This document shows positions 1 to 8,531 of a stretch of 64,000 nt of DNA, in pieces. Below the pieces are notes generated by a model. It was given only the letters and a program-made list of their open reading frames with translations. It was not told the origin of the DNA and did no database searches. The stretch is from DATBAX01 sp963723765 (GTDB taxonomy: Bacteria; Acidobacteriota; Terriglobia; Terriglobales; Acidobacteriaceae): positions 248,001 to 312,000 of the forward strand of contig CAVRSD010000001.1 in the NCBI GenBank assembly GCA_963723765.1. Reading direction: 5' to 3'. Each line of letters starts with the position of its first letter. Positions within the stretch are counted from its first letter, which is position 1. A program made the translations under genes and the position numbers.

Positions 1-725
1 GATGCGCGCATTTTCGAAAGTCTTGCCGCTGTGGTTGTTCATGGTGATCCAGCCAACCATGTCGAGTAGATCGGATTTGGCGGTAGGGTTGTCGGAAATG
101 ACCAGGTTGTAGTCCGCCTGCCAGTTCATGCCCGCCGCTCACGTAGGAAATTTCGGCGTCGAATTTTCCTGGTGCATTGGTTTGCAGCGCCCAGTTCAAA
201 GTCGGCTTCAGGATGGAATCGGCGGTCAGCGCGGGAAACTGCGGTTCTCCGGGCAATCCAAAGCGCAGCATTCCATTCACTTCGATAATGGGCTGTGTGT
301 TGCCCGGCTGCTGATAACCCTGCGCGTAATAGCTGCTGGGAATGTAGCCGCTGCGAATGACTTTGCCCTGCACAATATTGCCGGGAGAGATTTGGAAGTC
401 AATGGTTTTGCCTTCGTAAAGCGAAAGCAGCAGCTCTTGCGAGATAGGATCGTTGCGATAATTTTGCTCGAGGATTTGCAGCTGTCCGCCCGGCGGGATC
501 ACGCAGGATCACCGAATCCGGTTCCAGATGCGCGGCGATTCCCGCATAGTCCACATAGTTCACGCCCGCCTTCAAGTCGAGCGGCAAATATTCCCGCGCC
601 ACAAAAAAGTTCTGGTTATAAATGGTCAAGGCCGGCGGTTGGCTGGCATCAGTTGTGGTCTTCTCTTGTGCCACTCCCAGCCCGCATAAACAAACTACGA
701 TCCATATCAGTTTCCCGATTTTCAT
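1..725 (-). pseudogene. DUF4139-type secreted protein, frameshifted and cut by window edge
   Basis: The gene starts at an ATG at 725 with a signal peptide (MKIGKLIWIVVCLCG), preceded by a GGGGAA ribosome site. The first ~70 residues (ALTIYNQNFFVAREYLPLDL, then HLEPDSVILRDPAG) match the N-terminal region of DUF4139 proteins, which are predicted secreted proteins of unknown function. Two single-base insertions break the frame. Near 490-502, a GGGCGG run shifts away from the continuation GGQLQILEQNYRNDPISQEL. Near 128-136, a second GGCGGGC run shifts away from GGMNWQADYNLVISDNPT. After both corrections the frame is open to base 1 and continues outside the window. Both indels have the same G-run context, so an assembly error is as likely as true decay. 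Family assignment is fairly sure; functional status is unknown. Confidence 0.7.
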
Positions 726-880
726 AATGATCCGTTCCCCTGTTCTGGACAAGAATACGAAGGAGGGAGAAGCTTTTCTAGTCCTGTTGAGAGAACGTGG
801 GCCCGCAGGGAACTTGCGGACAACCTGAGGCCGCACAACAGTAACCGCAAGTAACCAGCAGGTCCGTATGCAAATGTGGA

Positions 881-905
881 TGTGGCGCGGGCGCCCCCGC
901 CCGTG
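881..905 (+). repeat. GC-rich palindromic (REP-like) element, family A, single copy
   Basis: These 25 bases (TGTGGCGCGGGC at the start, CCCGCCCGTG at the end) are identical to both arms of the inverted pair inside mnmE at 18472-18572. The element contains GCGGG-CGCC-CCCGC, which can fold as a small hairpin. It lies in the 320-bp non-coding stretch between the DUF4139 gene and gyrB. The rest of that stretch shows no gene that I can support. Confidence 0.75.
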
Positions 906-1011
906 TGACGGCATCAGCCAGCAATGAACCATGCGTTCGACAATATGGTTGTTCAGTTACAAGGCGTACAGCGGTGTGGACTCCGGCCAATTGTGCCGAG
1001 CGGGCGCTCAG

Positions 1012-1034
1012 CGGCCGGGTCAGAGACCCGGCCG
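1012..1034 (-). terminator. strong hairpin just downstream of gyrB
   Basis: CGGCCGGGTC-AGA-GACCCGGCCG is a perfect 10-bp stem with a 3-base loop, 11 bases after the gyrB stop codon. No T-run follows on the minus strand. It may therefore be an mRNA-stabilising or Rho-assisted 3' end rather than a classical intrinsic terminator. Confidence 0.5.
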
Positions 1035-1045
1035 ACATGAGCAGA

Positions 1046-3703
1046 TTAGATATCCAGATTCTTTACATCCAGCGCATTGTCTTCGATGAACTTGCGGCGC
1101 GCTTCGACGTCTTCGCCCATCAGCGTAGAGAAGATGGTCTCGCACTCGGCGATGTCTTCCAGTTTGACCGACAACAAAGTGCGACGCTCGGGATCCATGG
1201 TAGTTTCCCAAAGCTGCGGCGCGGTCATTTCGCCAAGACCTTTGTAGCGCTGCACGATGAAATCCTTGCGGCCTTCGGCGAGCACATATTCGAACAGGTC
1301 GCGCGCGTTGGTTTTCTCGACCAGCACCGGCTCAGCAGCTTTCTTTTTGGAGACCGGCTTGGCCGCTTCTTTGGCTTTCTTTTTTCCAGCTTCTGATTCT
1401 TCCCCGCCAGTATCCGCCTCTGTCAATTCTTCAGTAGCTTCACTCGCAGCCGAACCCTTGGCAATGGTTTCCACCACGAACGGCGGCTCCATGTACTCTT
1501 CGATCTGCTTATACTTGGAGAGTAGTTGCCGGTATTCAGCGGAAGACGCAAGCTCCCAGTTGATCAAATGCTCGGCACCCTGGGAATTCACAATCCGGAC
1601 TTCCCATAAATTGTGCTCTTCGTCGAAACGGCTTTCCACTTCTTTGAACTGACGTTCTTTCTGAATTTTCTTCAGATCTTTTTCCAGCTTCTCGATTTTC
1701 TTCGATGGAGATTTCTTATCGCCTTCGAAGTCGGCGCGTTTGGCGAGGTCGAGTTTCGGCAACATCTCCGCAACTTGCTCGTCGCGCACTCGCTTTTGGA
1801 CTTTGTCCTGGAAGCCCAAATATTCGTTCAGCACGGTAATGAAGCGGGCCAGGTTCGCGCCTTCCAGCTTGGCCGCACCTTCGCCGTAGCGGACGATCAA
1901 TCCGTCAGCAGCGCGCTTCACCATGACTTTCACAAATTCACGATCGTCTTTGATGTACTGCTGCGTCTTGCCTTTTTTGATCGAGTAGAGCGGCGGCTGC
2001 GCGATGAAGATATTTCCCCGCTTGATCAAGTCCTGCATGTGGCGGAAGAAAAATGTGAGCAGCAGAGTGCGAATGTGGCTTCCGTCCACGTCAGCGTCGG
2101 TCATGAGAATGACTTTGCCGTAGCGCAGTTTCGCGGGATCGAAATCTTCTTTCGAAATACCGGTGCCGAGCGCCGTGATCATGGCGCGGATTTCTTCGTG
2201 CCCGAGCATCTTGTCGTAACGCGCTTTCTCGACGTTGAGGATTTTTCCCTTCAGCGGCAGGATGGCTTGAAAACGCCGATCGCGTCCCTGCTTGGCAGTT
2301 CCGCCTGCCGATTCACCCTCGACCAGGAACAGTTCACAGCGCTCTGGCTGCCGTTCGGAACAATCCGCTAGTTTGCCGGGAAGGCCACCACCATCCAACG
2401 CGCCTTTTCGGCGAGTAAGGTCGCGGGCTTTGCGCGCAGCTTCGCGGGCGCGGGCTGCGTCAATGGCTTTGTTGATGATCTTTCGTCCGACCGTCGGATT
2501 CTGTTCGAGGTAGGCACCCAGGCGTTCGTTTACGAAGGCTTGTACGACCCCAGCGATATCGGAATTCAGCTTGCCTTTGGTCTGTCCTTCAAACTGCGGC
2601 TGCGGCAGCTTCACGCTGATCACCGCGACCAAACCTTCGCGCACGTCGTCACCAGTCAGATTTTCTTTAAGGTCCTTGAACAGACCCATCTGCTGGCCCG
2701 CGTAGTTGATGGTGCGAGTAAGCGAAGTACGGAAGCCGGAAAGATGCGAACCGCCATCGACGGTGTTGATGTTGTTGGCGAAACTAAAGACGGTTTCGGA
2801 ATACGCGTCGTTGTATTGCAACCCAATCTCCATGGCTACACCATCGCGTTCGGCTTCCATGTAGATCGGCTTGTCGTGCAAGGTTTGCTTGCCACGGTTC
2901 AGATGCTTGATGAACTCCGCAATCCCGCCGTTGTATTTGAACTCAGCAGTCTTGGGTTCGCCGGTCTTGGCGTCGGTCGTACGCTCGTCGGTCAGCGTGA
3001 TCAGCAGGCCCTTGTTGAGGAACGCCAGTTCGCGCAACCGCTGGGCCAGCGTGTCGAAGTTGTATTCCGTGGCGGTGAAAATACTTCGATCAGGCAGGAA
3101 GTGGACTCTGGTTCCGCGCCGCTTGGTCGCTCCCGCTTTTTTCAGTTTGCTGGTGGGCTCGCCTTTGGAATACGTCTGCTCCCAGGTAAGTCCTTCGCGC
3201 CAAATTTCGAGATCGAGTTCTTCGCTGAGCGCGTTCACGCAGGAGACGCCCACGCCGTGCAGTCCACCAGAAACTTTGTAAGTAGAGGAATCGAACTTAC
3301 CGCCAGCATGTAAGGTCGTCATTACAACTTGCGCGGCGGGAATTTTCTCGCCATCGATATCCATGGAATCCACAGGAATTCCACGGCCGTTGTCGATGAC
3401 CGTCACCGAGTTGTCAAGATGGACTGTGACTTCAATCTTGTCCGCGTGACCGGCGAGCGCTTCGTCGACCGAGTTGTCGACAACTTCATAAACCAGGTGA
3501 TGCAGTCCGAGCTCGCCCGTCGATCCGATGTACATGGCAGGGCGCTTGCGCACCGCTTCCATGCCGCCCAGCACTTTGATCGAGTCGGCATTGTAGCCAC
3601 TATTCGCCGCAGAGGCGGGCTTGCCATTCTTATTTTTCGCGTCGTTTTTAGTATCGACGTTTTTTGCGTCGAGCACGTCCGGATTGATCTCTTTGGTTAC
3701 CAT
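1046..3703 (-). CDS. gyrB: DNA gyrase subunit B
   Basis: This is the ATPase subunit of DNA gyrase, which introduces negative supercoils with GyrA. The 885-residue protein shows the GHKL ATP-binding motifs EVVDNSVDEALAG (73-85), DNGRGIP (104-110) and GGLHGVG (146-152). The TOPRIM domain has EGESAGGTAKQGRDR (462-475) and the metal-binding DADVDG (536-541), and QRYKGLGEM lies near the C-terminus. Two lineage-specific features are a ~40-residue Lys/Asp-rich N-terminal tail before the conserved SIKVLGGMEAVRKRP and a charged Glu/Lys/Ala-rich insertion around residues 745-790 before the tail domain. The ATG at 3703 is preceded by GGAG. gyrA is not in the window. The gene runs in the same direction as dnaN and dnaA, away from the predicted origin. 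Confidence 0.97.
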   Translation of the reverse strand: MVTKEINPDVLDAKNVDTKNDAKNKNGKPASAANSGYNADSIKVLGGMEAVRKRPAMYIGSTGELGLHHLVYEVVDNSVDEALAGHADKIEVTVHLDNSVTVIDNGRGIPVDSMDIDGEKIPAAQVVMTTLHAGGKFDSSTYKVSGGLHGVGVSCVNALSEELDLEIWREGLTWEQTYSKGEPTSKLKKAGATKRRGTRVHFLPDRSIFTATEYNFDTLAQRLRELAFLNKGLLITLTDERTTDAKTGEPKTAEFKYNGGIAEFIKHLNRGKQTLHDKPIYMEAERDGVAMEIGLQYNDAYSETVFSFANNINTVDGGSHLSGFRTSLTRTINYAGQQMGLFKDLKENLTGDDVREGLVAVISVKLPQPQFEGQTKGKLNSDIAGVVQAFVNERLGAYLEQNPTVGRKIINKAIDAARAREAARKARDLTRRKGALDGGGLPGKLADCSERQPERCELFLVEGESAGGTAKQGRDRRFQAILPLKGKILNVEKARYDKMLGHEEIRAMITALGTGISKEDFDPAKLRYGKVILMTDADVDGSHIRTLLLTFFFRHMQDLIKRGNIFIAQPPLYSIKKGKTQQYIKDDREFVKVMVKRAADGLIVRYGEGAAKLEGANLARFITVLNEYLGFQDKVQKRVRDEQVAEMLPKLDLAKRADFEGDKKSPSKKIEKLEKDLKKIQKERQFKEVESRFDEEHNLWEVRIVNSQGAEHLINWELASSAEYRQLLSKYKQIEEYMEPPFVVETIAKGSAASEATEELTEADTGGEESEAGKKKAKEAAKPVSKKKAAEPVLVEKTNARDLFEYVLAEGRKDFIVQRYKGLGEMTAPQLWETTMDPERRTLLSVKLEDIAECETIFSTLMGEDVEARRKFIEDNALDVKNLDI

Positions 3704-4011
3704 TCAGCTCCGATTGGATGCGACTGATTTGAGCCCTTGGCCGGCAATAAAATCCGAGTACCTGGTTTCCCTACAAATTGCTGAAATTACTAGCACTTAC
3801 ACCGTCGGAAGATATAGTGAATTATAGCATGTCCGAGGCCTAATTTCGAGGCCGGAACCGCAGAGATAACCCAAGCAGTTACAATACTTACAGACCTCAA
3901 AATTAGTCCCAAATCAGGCCGTTGGAGATTGAGCACCTGGGAGCTCGAACTGGTCATCTAACCAACACAAGCCTGATAACATTAAGACTTCCCGAGGAGA
4001 CAGATCTAAGA
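3704..4011. other. divergent intergenic region between gyrB and hpnH
   Basis: About 308 bases separate the two divergent start codons and must hold both promoters. The stretch is relatively AT-rich around 3770-3830 (for example GAATTATAGCATG), which fits a promoter zone. I see no convincing -35/-10 pair, hairpin or small gene. A TTG at 3922 is in frame with hpnH, but the ATG at 4012 is the better start. Confidence 0.4.
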
Positions 4012-5136
4012 ATGCCCGTTCCGGTTTCGCAGATGTGGACAGTGAGCACGTATGTGCTGAAGCAGAAGCTTGCCCGGCGGAAGCAGTATCCGCTGGTGTT
4101 GATGCTGGAGCCCCTGTTCCGCTGCAATCTAGCCTGCGCCGGATGCGGCAAGATTCAGTATCCTGCCCATATTTTGAAGAAGCAGCTTACCGCGGAAGAA
4201 TGTTTCCGCGCGGTGGACGAATGCGGCGCGCCCATGGTGTCGATCCCCGGCGGCGAGCCGCTCATGCATCCTGAAATTGGCGCGATTGTGGAAGGCCTGG
4301 TCGCCCGCAAGAAATATATCTACCTGTGCACCAACGCTTTGCTGCTGAAAGAAAAGATCGGCCTGTTCAAGCCCAGCAAGTATCTGACTTTCAGCGTTCA
4401 CCTCGACGGGCAGGAAGAACACCACGACCTCTCGGTATGCCGCGAAGGTGGTTATGAGATCGCCGTGGATGCGATTAAGCTGGCACTCGCCAAGGGTTTC
4501 CGCGTCACCACCAACACAACTTTGTTCGACGGGACGGATCCCAAGAGCGTCCGCGCCTTCTTTGACGACATGATGGAACTGGGCGTCGAAGGCATGATGC
4601 TTTCGCCCGGATATTCCTACGAGAAAGCGCCCGACCAGCAGCATTTCCTGGGACGCGCCCGCACTCGCCGGCTGTTCCGCTCGATTCTGTCCAATCGGGA
4701 AAAGAACTGGCGCTTCAATCTTTCGCCGCTGTTCCTGGAATTTCTGATGGGCAAGCGCACTTATCCCTGCACGCCATGGGGAATGCCCACCTACAACGTT
4801 TTCGGCTGGCAGAAGCCCTGCTACCTGCTGCAGGACGGCTACGCTGACACGTTCCAGGAACTTCTCGCTGAAACCGATTGGGCGAATTATGGGACGGAGT
4901 CAGGGAATCCCAAGTGCGCCAACTGCATGGTGCACAGCGGATACGAAGCCTCGGCCGTAAATGCCACGTTCAGTTCGCTGAGCGGCTTCCTCGCCACGGT
5001 AAAGGGCACGCTGTTTACCAAATATGCCGATGAAGGCGCGATGCGGTTGCTGGATGAGCCCCCAGCTTCGCATACTTTGGTGCAGATCGGCAATGCGCAC
5101 TCGACCAGCGATTCTCTCGAGGAGACGCGGGCGTGA
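4012..5136 (+). CDS. hpnH: radical SAM adenosyl-hopene transferase HpnH
   Basis: HpnH attaches the 5'-deoxyadenosyl group of SAM to diploptene to give adenosylhopane, the first step in making side-chain-extended hopanoids. The 374-residue protein has the radical SAM cluster motif CNLACAGC (Cys 38, 42, 45), the SAM-binding segment IPGGEPLMHPEIG, and family-typical stretches such as SVHLDGQEEHHD and PCTPWGMPTYNVFGWQKPCY. The start was placed at ATG 4012 because GAGGAGA lies 12 bases upstream and the family begins MPVPVSQMW; an in-frame TTG at 3922 would add 30 unconserved residues. The stop overlaps the next gene (GTGA), so the two are translationally coupled. No squalene-hopene cyclase or other hpn gene is present here. 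Assignment is firm. Confidence 0.95.
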   Translation: MPVPVSQMWTVSTYVLKQKLARRKQYPLVLMLEPLFRCNLACAGCGKIQYPAHILKKQLTAEECFRAVDECGAPMVSIPGGEPLMHPEIGAIVEGLVARKKYIYLCTNALLLKEKIGLFKPSKYLTFSVHLDGQEEHHDLSVCREGGYEIAVDAIKLALAKGFRVTTNTTLFDGTDPKSVRAFFDDMMELGVEGMMLSPGYSYEKAPDQQHFLGRARTRRLFRSILSNREKNWRFNLSPLFLEFLMGKRTYPCTPWGMPTYNVFGWQKPCYLLQDGYADTFQELLAETDWANYGTESGNPKCANCMVHSGYEASAVNATFSSLSGFLATVKGTLFTKYADEGAMRLLDEPPASHTLVQIGNAHSTSDSLEETRA

Positions 5137-5561
5137 CCGGCAAAGAAGCAGGGCATGTTTCTGTGAACCCTGATGTCCAGGAAGTCGCCGCCGGCCGCGA
5201 GCGGGAAAACCTCGAAGGTTGGATTCCGGCGCTGGCCAGTGATGAAGAAATCCGCGTGGCCCTGGAAAAAGCTTTCGATTATCGCGGGGATGTGACCATC
5301 GTCCGCAAAGATGGTTCGAAGATTGAAGGTTATTTGTTCGACCGCCGCAGTGGAAAGACCCTTGCTGATTCAGTAGTTCGGTTGATCCCCAAAGATTCCA
5401 ATCAGAAGATTGCCGTGGCTTATGGAGACATCGCGTCTTTAGCCTTCAGCGGCCGCGACACCGCCGCCGGCAAGAGCTTCGAAGCCTGGATGAAGAAATA
5501 CGCGGAGAAAAAAGCCGCGGGCGAGAAGAACATCGCTTTGCATCCCGAAGCGCTGGATTAA
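5133..5561 (+). CDS. conserved hypothetical protein coupled to hpnH
   Basis: This 142-residue protein starts at a GTG whose last two bases are part of the hpnH TGA stop, so it should be co-translated with HpnH. It has no signal peptide or membrane segment. The core, roughly residues 35-110 (DEEIRVALEKAFDYRGDVTI, GSKIEGYLFDRRSG, SVVRLIPKD, IAVAYGDIASLAFSGRDTAAG), reads as a small beta-rich fold of the LSm/SH3-like kind, followed by a Lys/Ala-rich tail. I do not recognise a named family. The tight coupling suggests a role in hopanoid side-chain formation or its regulation, but that is inference from position only. Confidence 0.75.
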   Translation: MTGKEAGHVSVNPDVQEVAAGRERENLEGWIPALASDEEIRVALEKAFDYRGDVTIVRKDGSKIEGYLFDRRSGKTLADSVVRLIPKDSNQKIAVAYGDIASLAFSGRDTAAGKSFEAWMKKYAEKKAAGEKNIALHPEALD

Positions 5562-5612
5562 TCGGGAAGCACCTCAGGCGCTGAAGCGCGTTCTCAGGCG
5601 CACACCTTTGAC

Positions 5613-5632
5613 GCAGGCCTGGGAAGGCCTGC
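5613..5632. repeat. family D hairpin repeat, copy 1
   Basis: GCAGGCC-TGGGAA-GGCCTGC is a 7-bp stem hairpin followed by TCCACCC. A close relative (GCGGGCC-TGGAA-GGCCCGC followed by TCTTCCACGG) occurs at 9779-9806. It lies about 50 bases after the hpnH-coupled gene and could end that transcript, but it has no T-run. Confidence 0.5.
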
Positions 5633-5710
5633 TCCACCCAAGACCTTCTAACAATTCGGGTTCGCCGACTCCAACTGCAATACTCTTTCTCCGAGAGCGC
5701 ACACCAACCC

Positions 5711-5797
5711 CTTGTCATTTCGAAGCGGAGCGAGAAATCTGCTTTTCCTCGCCGCCTGCTGACAGATTCCTCGGCGCTGCGCTTCTCGGAATGACAA
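5711..5797. repeat. imperfect long inverted repeat (TGTCATTYCGA family)
   Basis: The left arm begins CTTGTCATTTCGAAGCGGAG and the right arm ends CTTCTCGGAATGACAAG. Each is about 30 bases and they face each other across about 20 bases. It sits between the hpnH operon and the convergent kinase gene. The layout is that of a dispersed intergenic palindrome. Confidence 0.6.
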
Positions 5798-5818
5798 GAT
5801 CTGAGAGATTGATTGCAG

Positions 5819-8467
5819 CTAGGGAAATTCCACGTCCAGCGTGTAGAGGTTCTGCGTGCTCACATCGCGCAGGAACATGCGGGAATTATCGGGGGCGTTG
5901 TCGTTCCAGGCGCCAAAATCGGGAGCTGAATACTGGCGCAACCCCTTGGTGGAGAATAGTGTTTCGGAATGAGTTTCGCCGACTTTAATCCGCTTGACCT
6001 CGGTATCAGTCGAGTACTCCACATAGCGGCTGTCGGAAGTCCAAGCCGGGTATTCCACTTCGATTGGATCGGTCGCCCAATCGGCCCATTTGCCAGTTTG
6101 AAAATCGAAAATGTGGAGACTCTTGGAAATCTCTTCGAGGTCCAGGGCCGCCAAATAGCGGCCGTCGGGGGACCAGCGCGGGCTGAAAAGGCCGCTGGAG
6201 CCGGGAACGGTTGAGATCTGCCGTGTTTTCACATCCATGATTCTGATCTCAGACTTCGCTCCCACGAATGGCACCCCGGTAGAAAACACTATGCGGGTGC
6301 CGTCAGGCGAGAACGCCGGGTCGCCTTCGGTTGTGTTTCCAGGAACCAATTCGTCGGGCGTGCCGCCCTGCGCCGAAATCACGTAAGCCTTCCAGGGCTT
6401 TCCCAGCTGCGTCCCCATGTACGCGATCTGCTTGCCGTCAGGAGACCAGCGCGGAAGCGCAACGTGATCGGGAGGGTAAGTCAGCTGGATTTTCTCGCTG
6501 CCATCCGCCTGGCTGGTCCACAATGTCTCATCCAGCAGGCTGACATAAGCGATGCTTTTGCCGTCGCGAGAGAAAACCACATCGTAAGCCGCAAGGTCGC
6601 CAAGAAATGGGACGAACTGTTTGGACGAAGAATCGTAATGCACCAACTCGCCGCGCTGATCGTAGCCGCCTAACATCAGTTTCTTGCCATCCGGTGTGAC
6701 GCCGGTAAGAGCGAATGCCAACGGTCCAAAGGTGAGCTGCGCCGGGGTAGTTGCGGATTTGTGAAATAGACTGACCGAGTCCCGCAAAACGAAGATGTCA
6801 CCAAAATTGTCGTTGTGAACCGTGCTTTGAAAAAGAAAATAGCGGCCGTCCGGCGTCCAGATCCCGCAGCACTCGTGCGGTGGCGTGTGCCAGTCGGGCA
6901 ATAATCGATGGAGATTAGAACCGTCAGGCCGGACTTCCCACAGCGCGTAAGTATGGGACGAGTCATCAATCTGGGTGAATCGAATCCGCTTGCCGTCAGG
7001 AGAAAACGCGGCGTATCCCGGGCTGCCCTGGACGGTGGCGATGCGAACCGGATGGCTGCCATCGCCATTCGCCAGCCAGAGCTCGGAGCCTTTGGTAAAC
7101 ACTAAACTCTGGCCATCGGGCGACCATCTGACACCGGCCTCGGCGTCCGCAATGATGCTGCCAAATCGCCGGGGCGAGCCGACCGGCAAAGGCACCGTCC
7201 ACAGTGGGTTGTTTCTTCCCGCCGCTCCGCCGGAGGAGATGAGGAGCTGGGAGTGGTCCGGCGAGATATCCATTATGCGAGAACCCTTGATCGGGCTGGG
7301 ACTTTCCAGAACCTCGCCGCCGTTCAAAGAAACCTGGGCCAGCGAAGTCTCCTGGTCTGATGGGAAACGGTTGAAGTAAATTCTGGAGCCATCGGTGACC
7401 GCACAACAGCCTCCTTTGCCATCGCGGGTGATTTGGTTGGATCCCGTGATCCTAGGAGGCGTAACCGGAATCAACACTCTCACCAGCGCAAAGGCCAGTG
7501 TCAGCCCCAACGCCGCGACAATGCCCAGCAGCCAGCGACGTTTTGGTTTAGCAGGTTGCGTGGATGCAGCAACCGCAACACTCACTCTTCCCGAGGTACT
7601 GTTCCGCTTCAACCGTTTCAAGTCAGCACGGATTTCGGCCGCACTTTGATAACGAATCTCGCGGTCTTTCTCCAAAGCTTTGCTGACGATGTGGTCGATC
7701 TCCGGCGGAAGATCCGGGTTCAGGCGCTGCGGCGGAGCGGGTTCTTTATGAAGAATGGCATCGAAGATCGCGGCGGTCGCGTCTCCACGGAAGGGCAGCG
7801 TTCTGGTCGCCATCTCGTAGAGCACTACGCCGAAAGAAAACAGATCGGTGCGGGCGTCAAGCTCTTTGCCCAATGCCTGCTCGGGAGACATGTAGGCCAC
7901 GGTCCCCAGCGTGCTGCCGGGACTGGTGAGGTGGGGATCTTCGGTGATGGCAGCGGTGGCCCCGTCGGGCGTCGTTGTTGCGTGGGCTTTCGCCAATCCG
8001 AAATCGAGGATCTTGGCATGCCCGCGATCGGTCACAAACAGGTTCGCCGGCTTAATGTCGCGATGGACGATGCCTTTGCTGTGGGCTGCGTCCAAGGCGT
8101 CGGCTATTTCGGTTGCGATATCGAGCAACCGCTCCAACTCAAGTGGCGGACCCAGGATCACTTCCCGCAGCGTCTTGCCTTCGAGATACTCCATCACCAG
8201 GAAAAGTTTTCCCTGATGCTCGCCAATTTCGTAGATCGTACAAATGTTCGGATGATTCAACGCAGACGAAGCCCGAGCCTCGCGCCGGAAACGCTCCAGC
8301 GCCTGCGCATCATTGGCCAGGGCGTCGGGAAGAAACTTTAGGGCGACGAAGCGGCTGAGCTGTAGGTCTTCGGCCTGATAGACCACACCCATGCCACCGC
8401 CGCCGATCTTTTGCAGCACACGATAATGCGAAACCGTTTGGCCAAGGATGGATTGGGTGTCAGGCAT
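5819..8467 (-). CDS. Ser/Thr protein kinase with C-terminal PD40/TolB-like propeller
   Basis: This is a membrane-anchored PknB-type (Hanks) kinase of 882 residues. The cytoplasmic kinase domain (about 15-275) has the glycine loop IGGGGMGVVY (21-30), ATP-binding Lys 44 in VALKF, catalytic HRDIKPAN (135-142), DFG (155-157) and a GTVAYMSPEQA activation segment. A single hydrophobic segment near 313-335 (LLGIVAALGLTLAFALVRV) is followed by a ~540-residue extracytoplasmic region with repeated WSPDGK/FSPDGK motifs typical of PD40 beta-propeller blades. The architecture suggests a sensor: the propeller binds a ligand or protein and the kinase phosphorylates cytoplasmic targets. A homologue of the same layout lies at 58898-61615. 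The ligand and targets cannot be read from sequence. Confidence 0.93.
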   Translation of the reverse strand: MPDTQSILGQTVSHYRVLQKIGGGGMGVVYQAEDLQLSRFVALKFLPDALANDAQALERFRREARASSALNHPNICTIYEIGEHQGKLFLVMEYLEGKTLREVILGPPLELERLLDIATEIADALDAAHSKGIVHRDIKPANLFVTDRGHAKILDFGLAKAHATTTPDGATAAITEDPHLTSPGSTLGTVAYMSPEQALGKELDARTDLFSFGVVLYEMATRTLPFRGDATAAIFDAILHKEPAPPQRLNPDLPPEIDHIVSKALEKDREIRYQSAAEIRADLKRLKRNSTSGRVSVAVAASTQPAKPKRRWLLGIVAALGLTLAFALVRVLIPVTPPRITGSNQITRDGKGGCCAVTDGSRIYFNRFPSDQETSLAQVSLNGGEVLESPSPIKGSRIMDISPDHSQLLISSGGAAGRNNPLWTVPLPVGSPRRFGSIIADAEAGVRWSPDGQSLVFTKGSELWLANGDGSHPVRIATVQGSPGYAAFSPDGKRIRFTQIDDSSHTYALWEVRPDGSNLHRLLPDWHTPPHECCGIWTPDGRYFLFQSTVHNDNFGDIFVLRDSVSLFHKSATTPAQLTFGPLAFALTGVTPDGKKLMLGGYDQRGELVHYDSSSKQFVPFLGDLAAYDVVFSRDGKSIAYVSLLDETLWTSQADGSEKIQLTYPPDHVALPRWSPDGKQIAYMGTQLGKPWKAYVISAQGGTPDELVPGNTTEGDPAFSPDGTRIVFSTGVPFVGAKSEIRIMDVKTRQISTVPGSSGLFSPRWSPDGRYLAALDLEEISKSLHIFDFQTGKWADWATDPIEVEYPAWTSDSRYVEYSTDTEVKRIKVGETHSETLFSTKGLRQYSAPDFGAWNDNAPDNSRMFLRDVSTQNLYTLDVEFP

Positions 8468-8531
8468 GGTGCGGCAACATCTTAGCAGAGGGTGGGAGGG
8501 ATGGCTTGCTAAACCGTGTTCAGTTCATTCG

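Noticed and set aside
399..932. N-terminal extension of the DUF4139 gene to 932
   Set aside because: The extension runs through the family A repeat, lacks a signal peptide at its start, and the ATG at 725 has both a ribosome site and a proper signal peptide.
1613..3313. Long open frames antisense to gyrB
   Set aside because: They lie wholly inside gyrB, have biased Arg/Leu/Val-rich composition typical of the reverse strand of GC-rich genes, and match no family.
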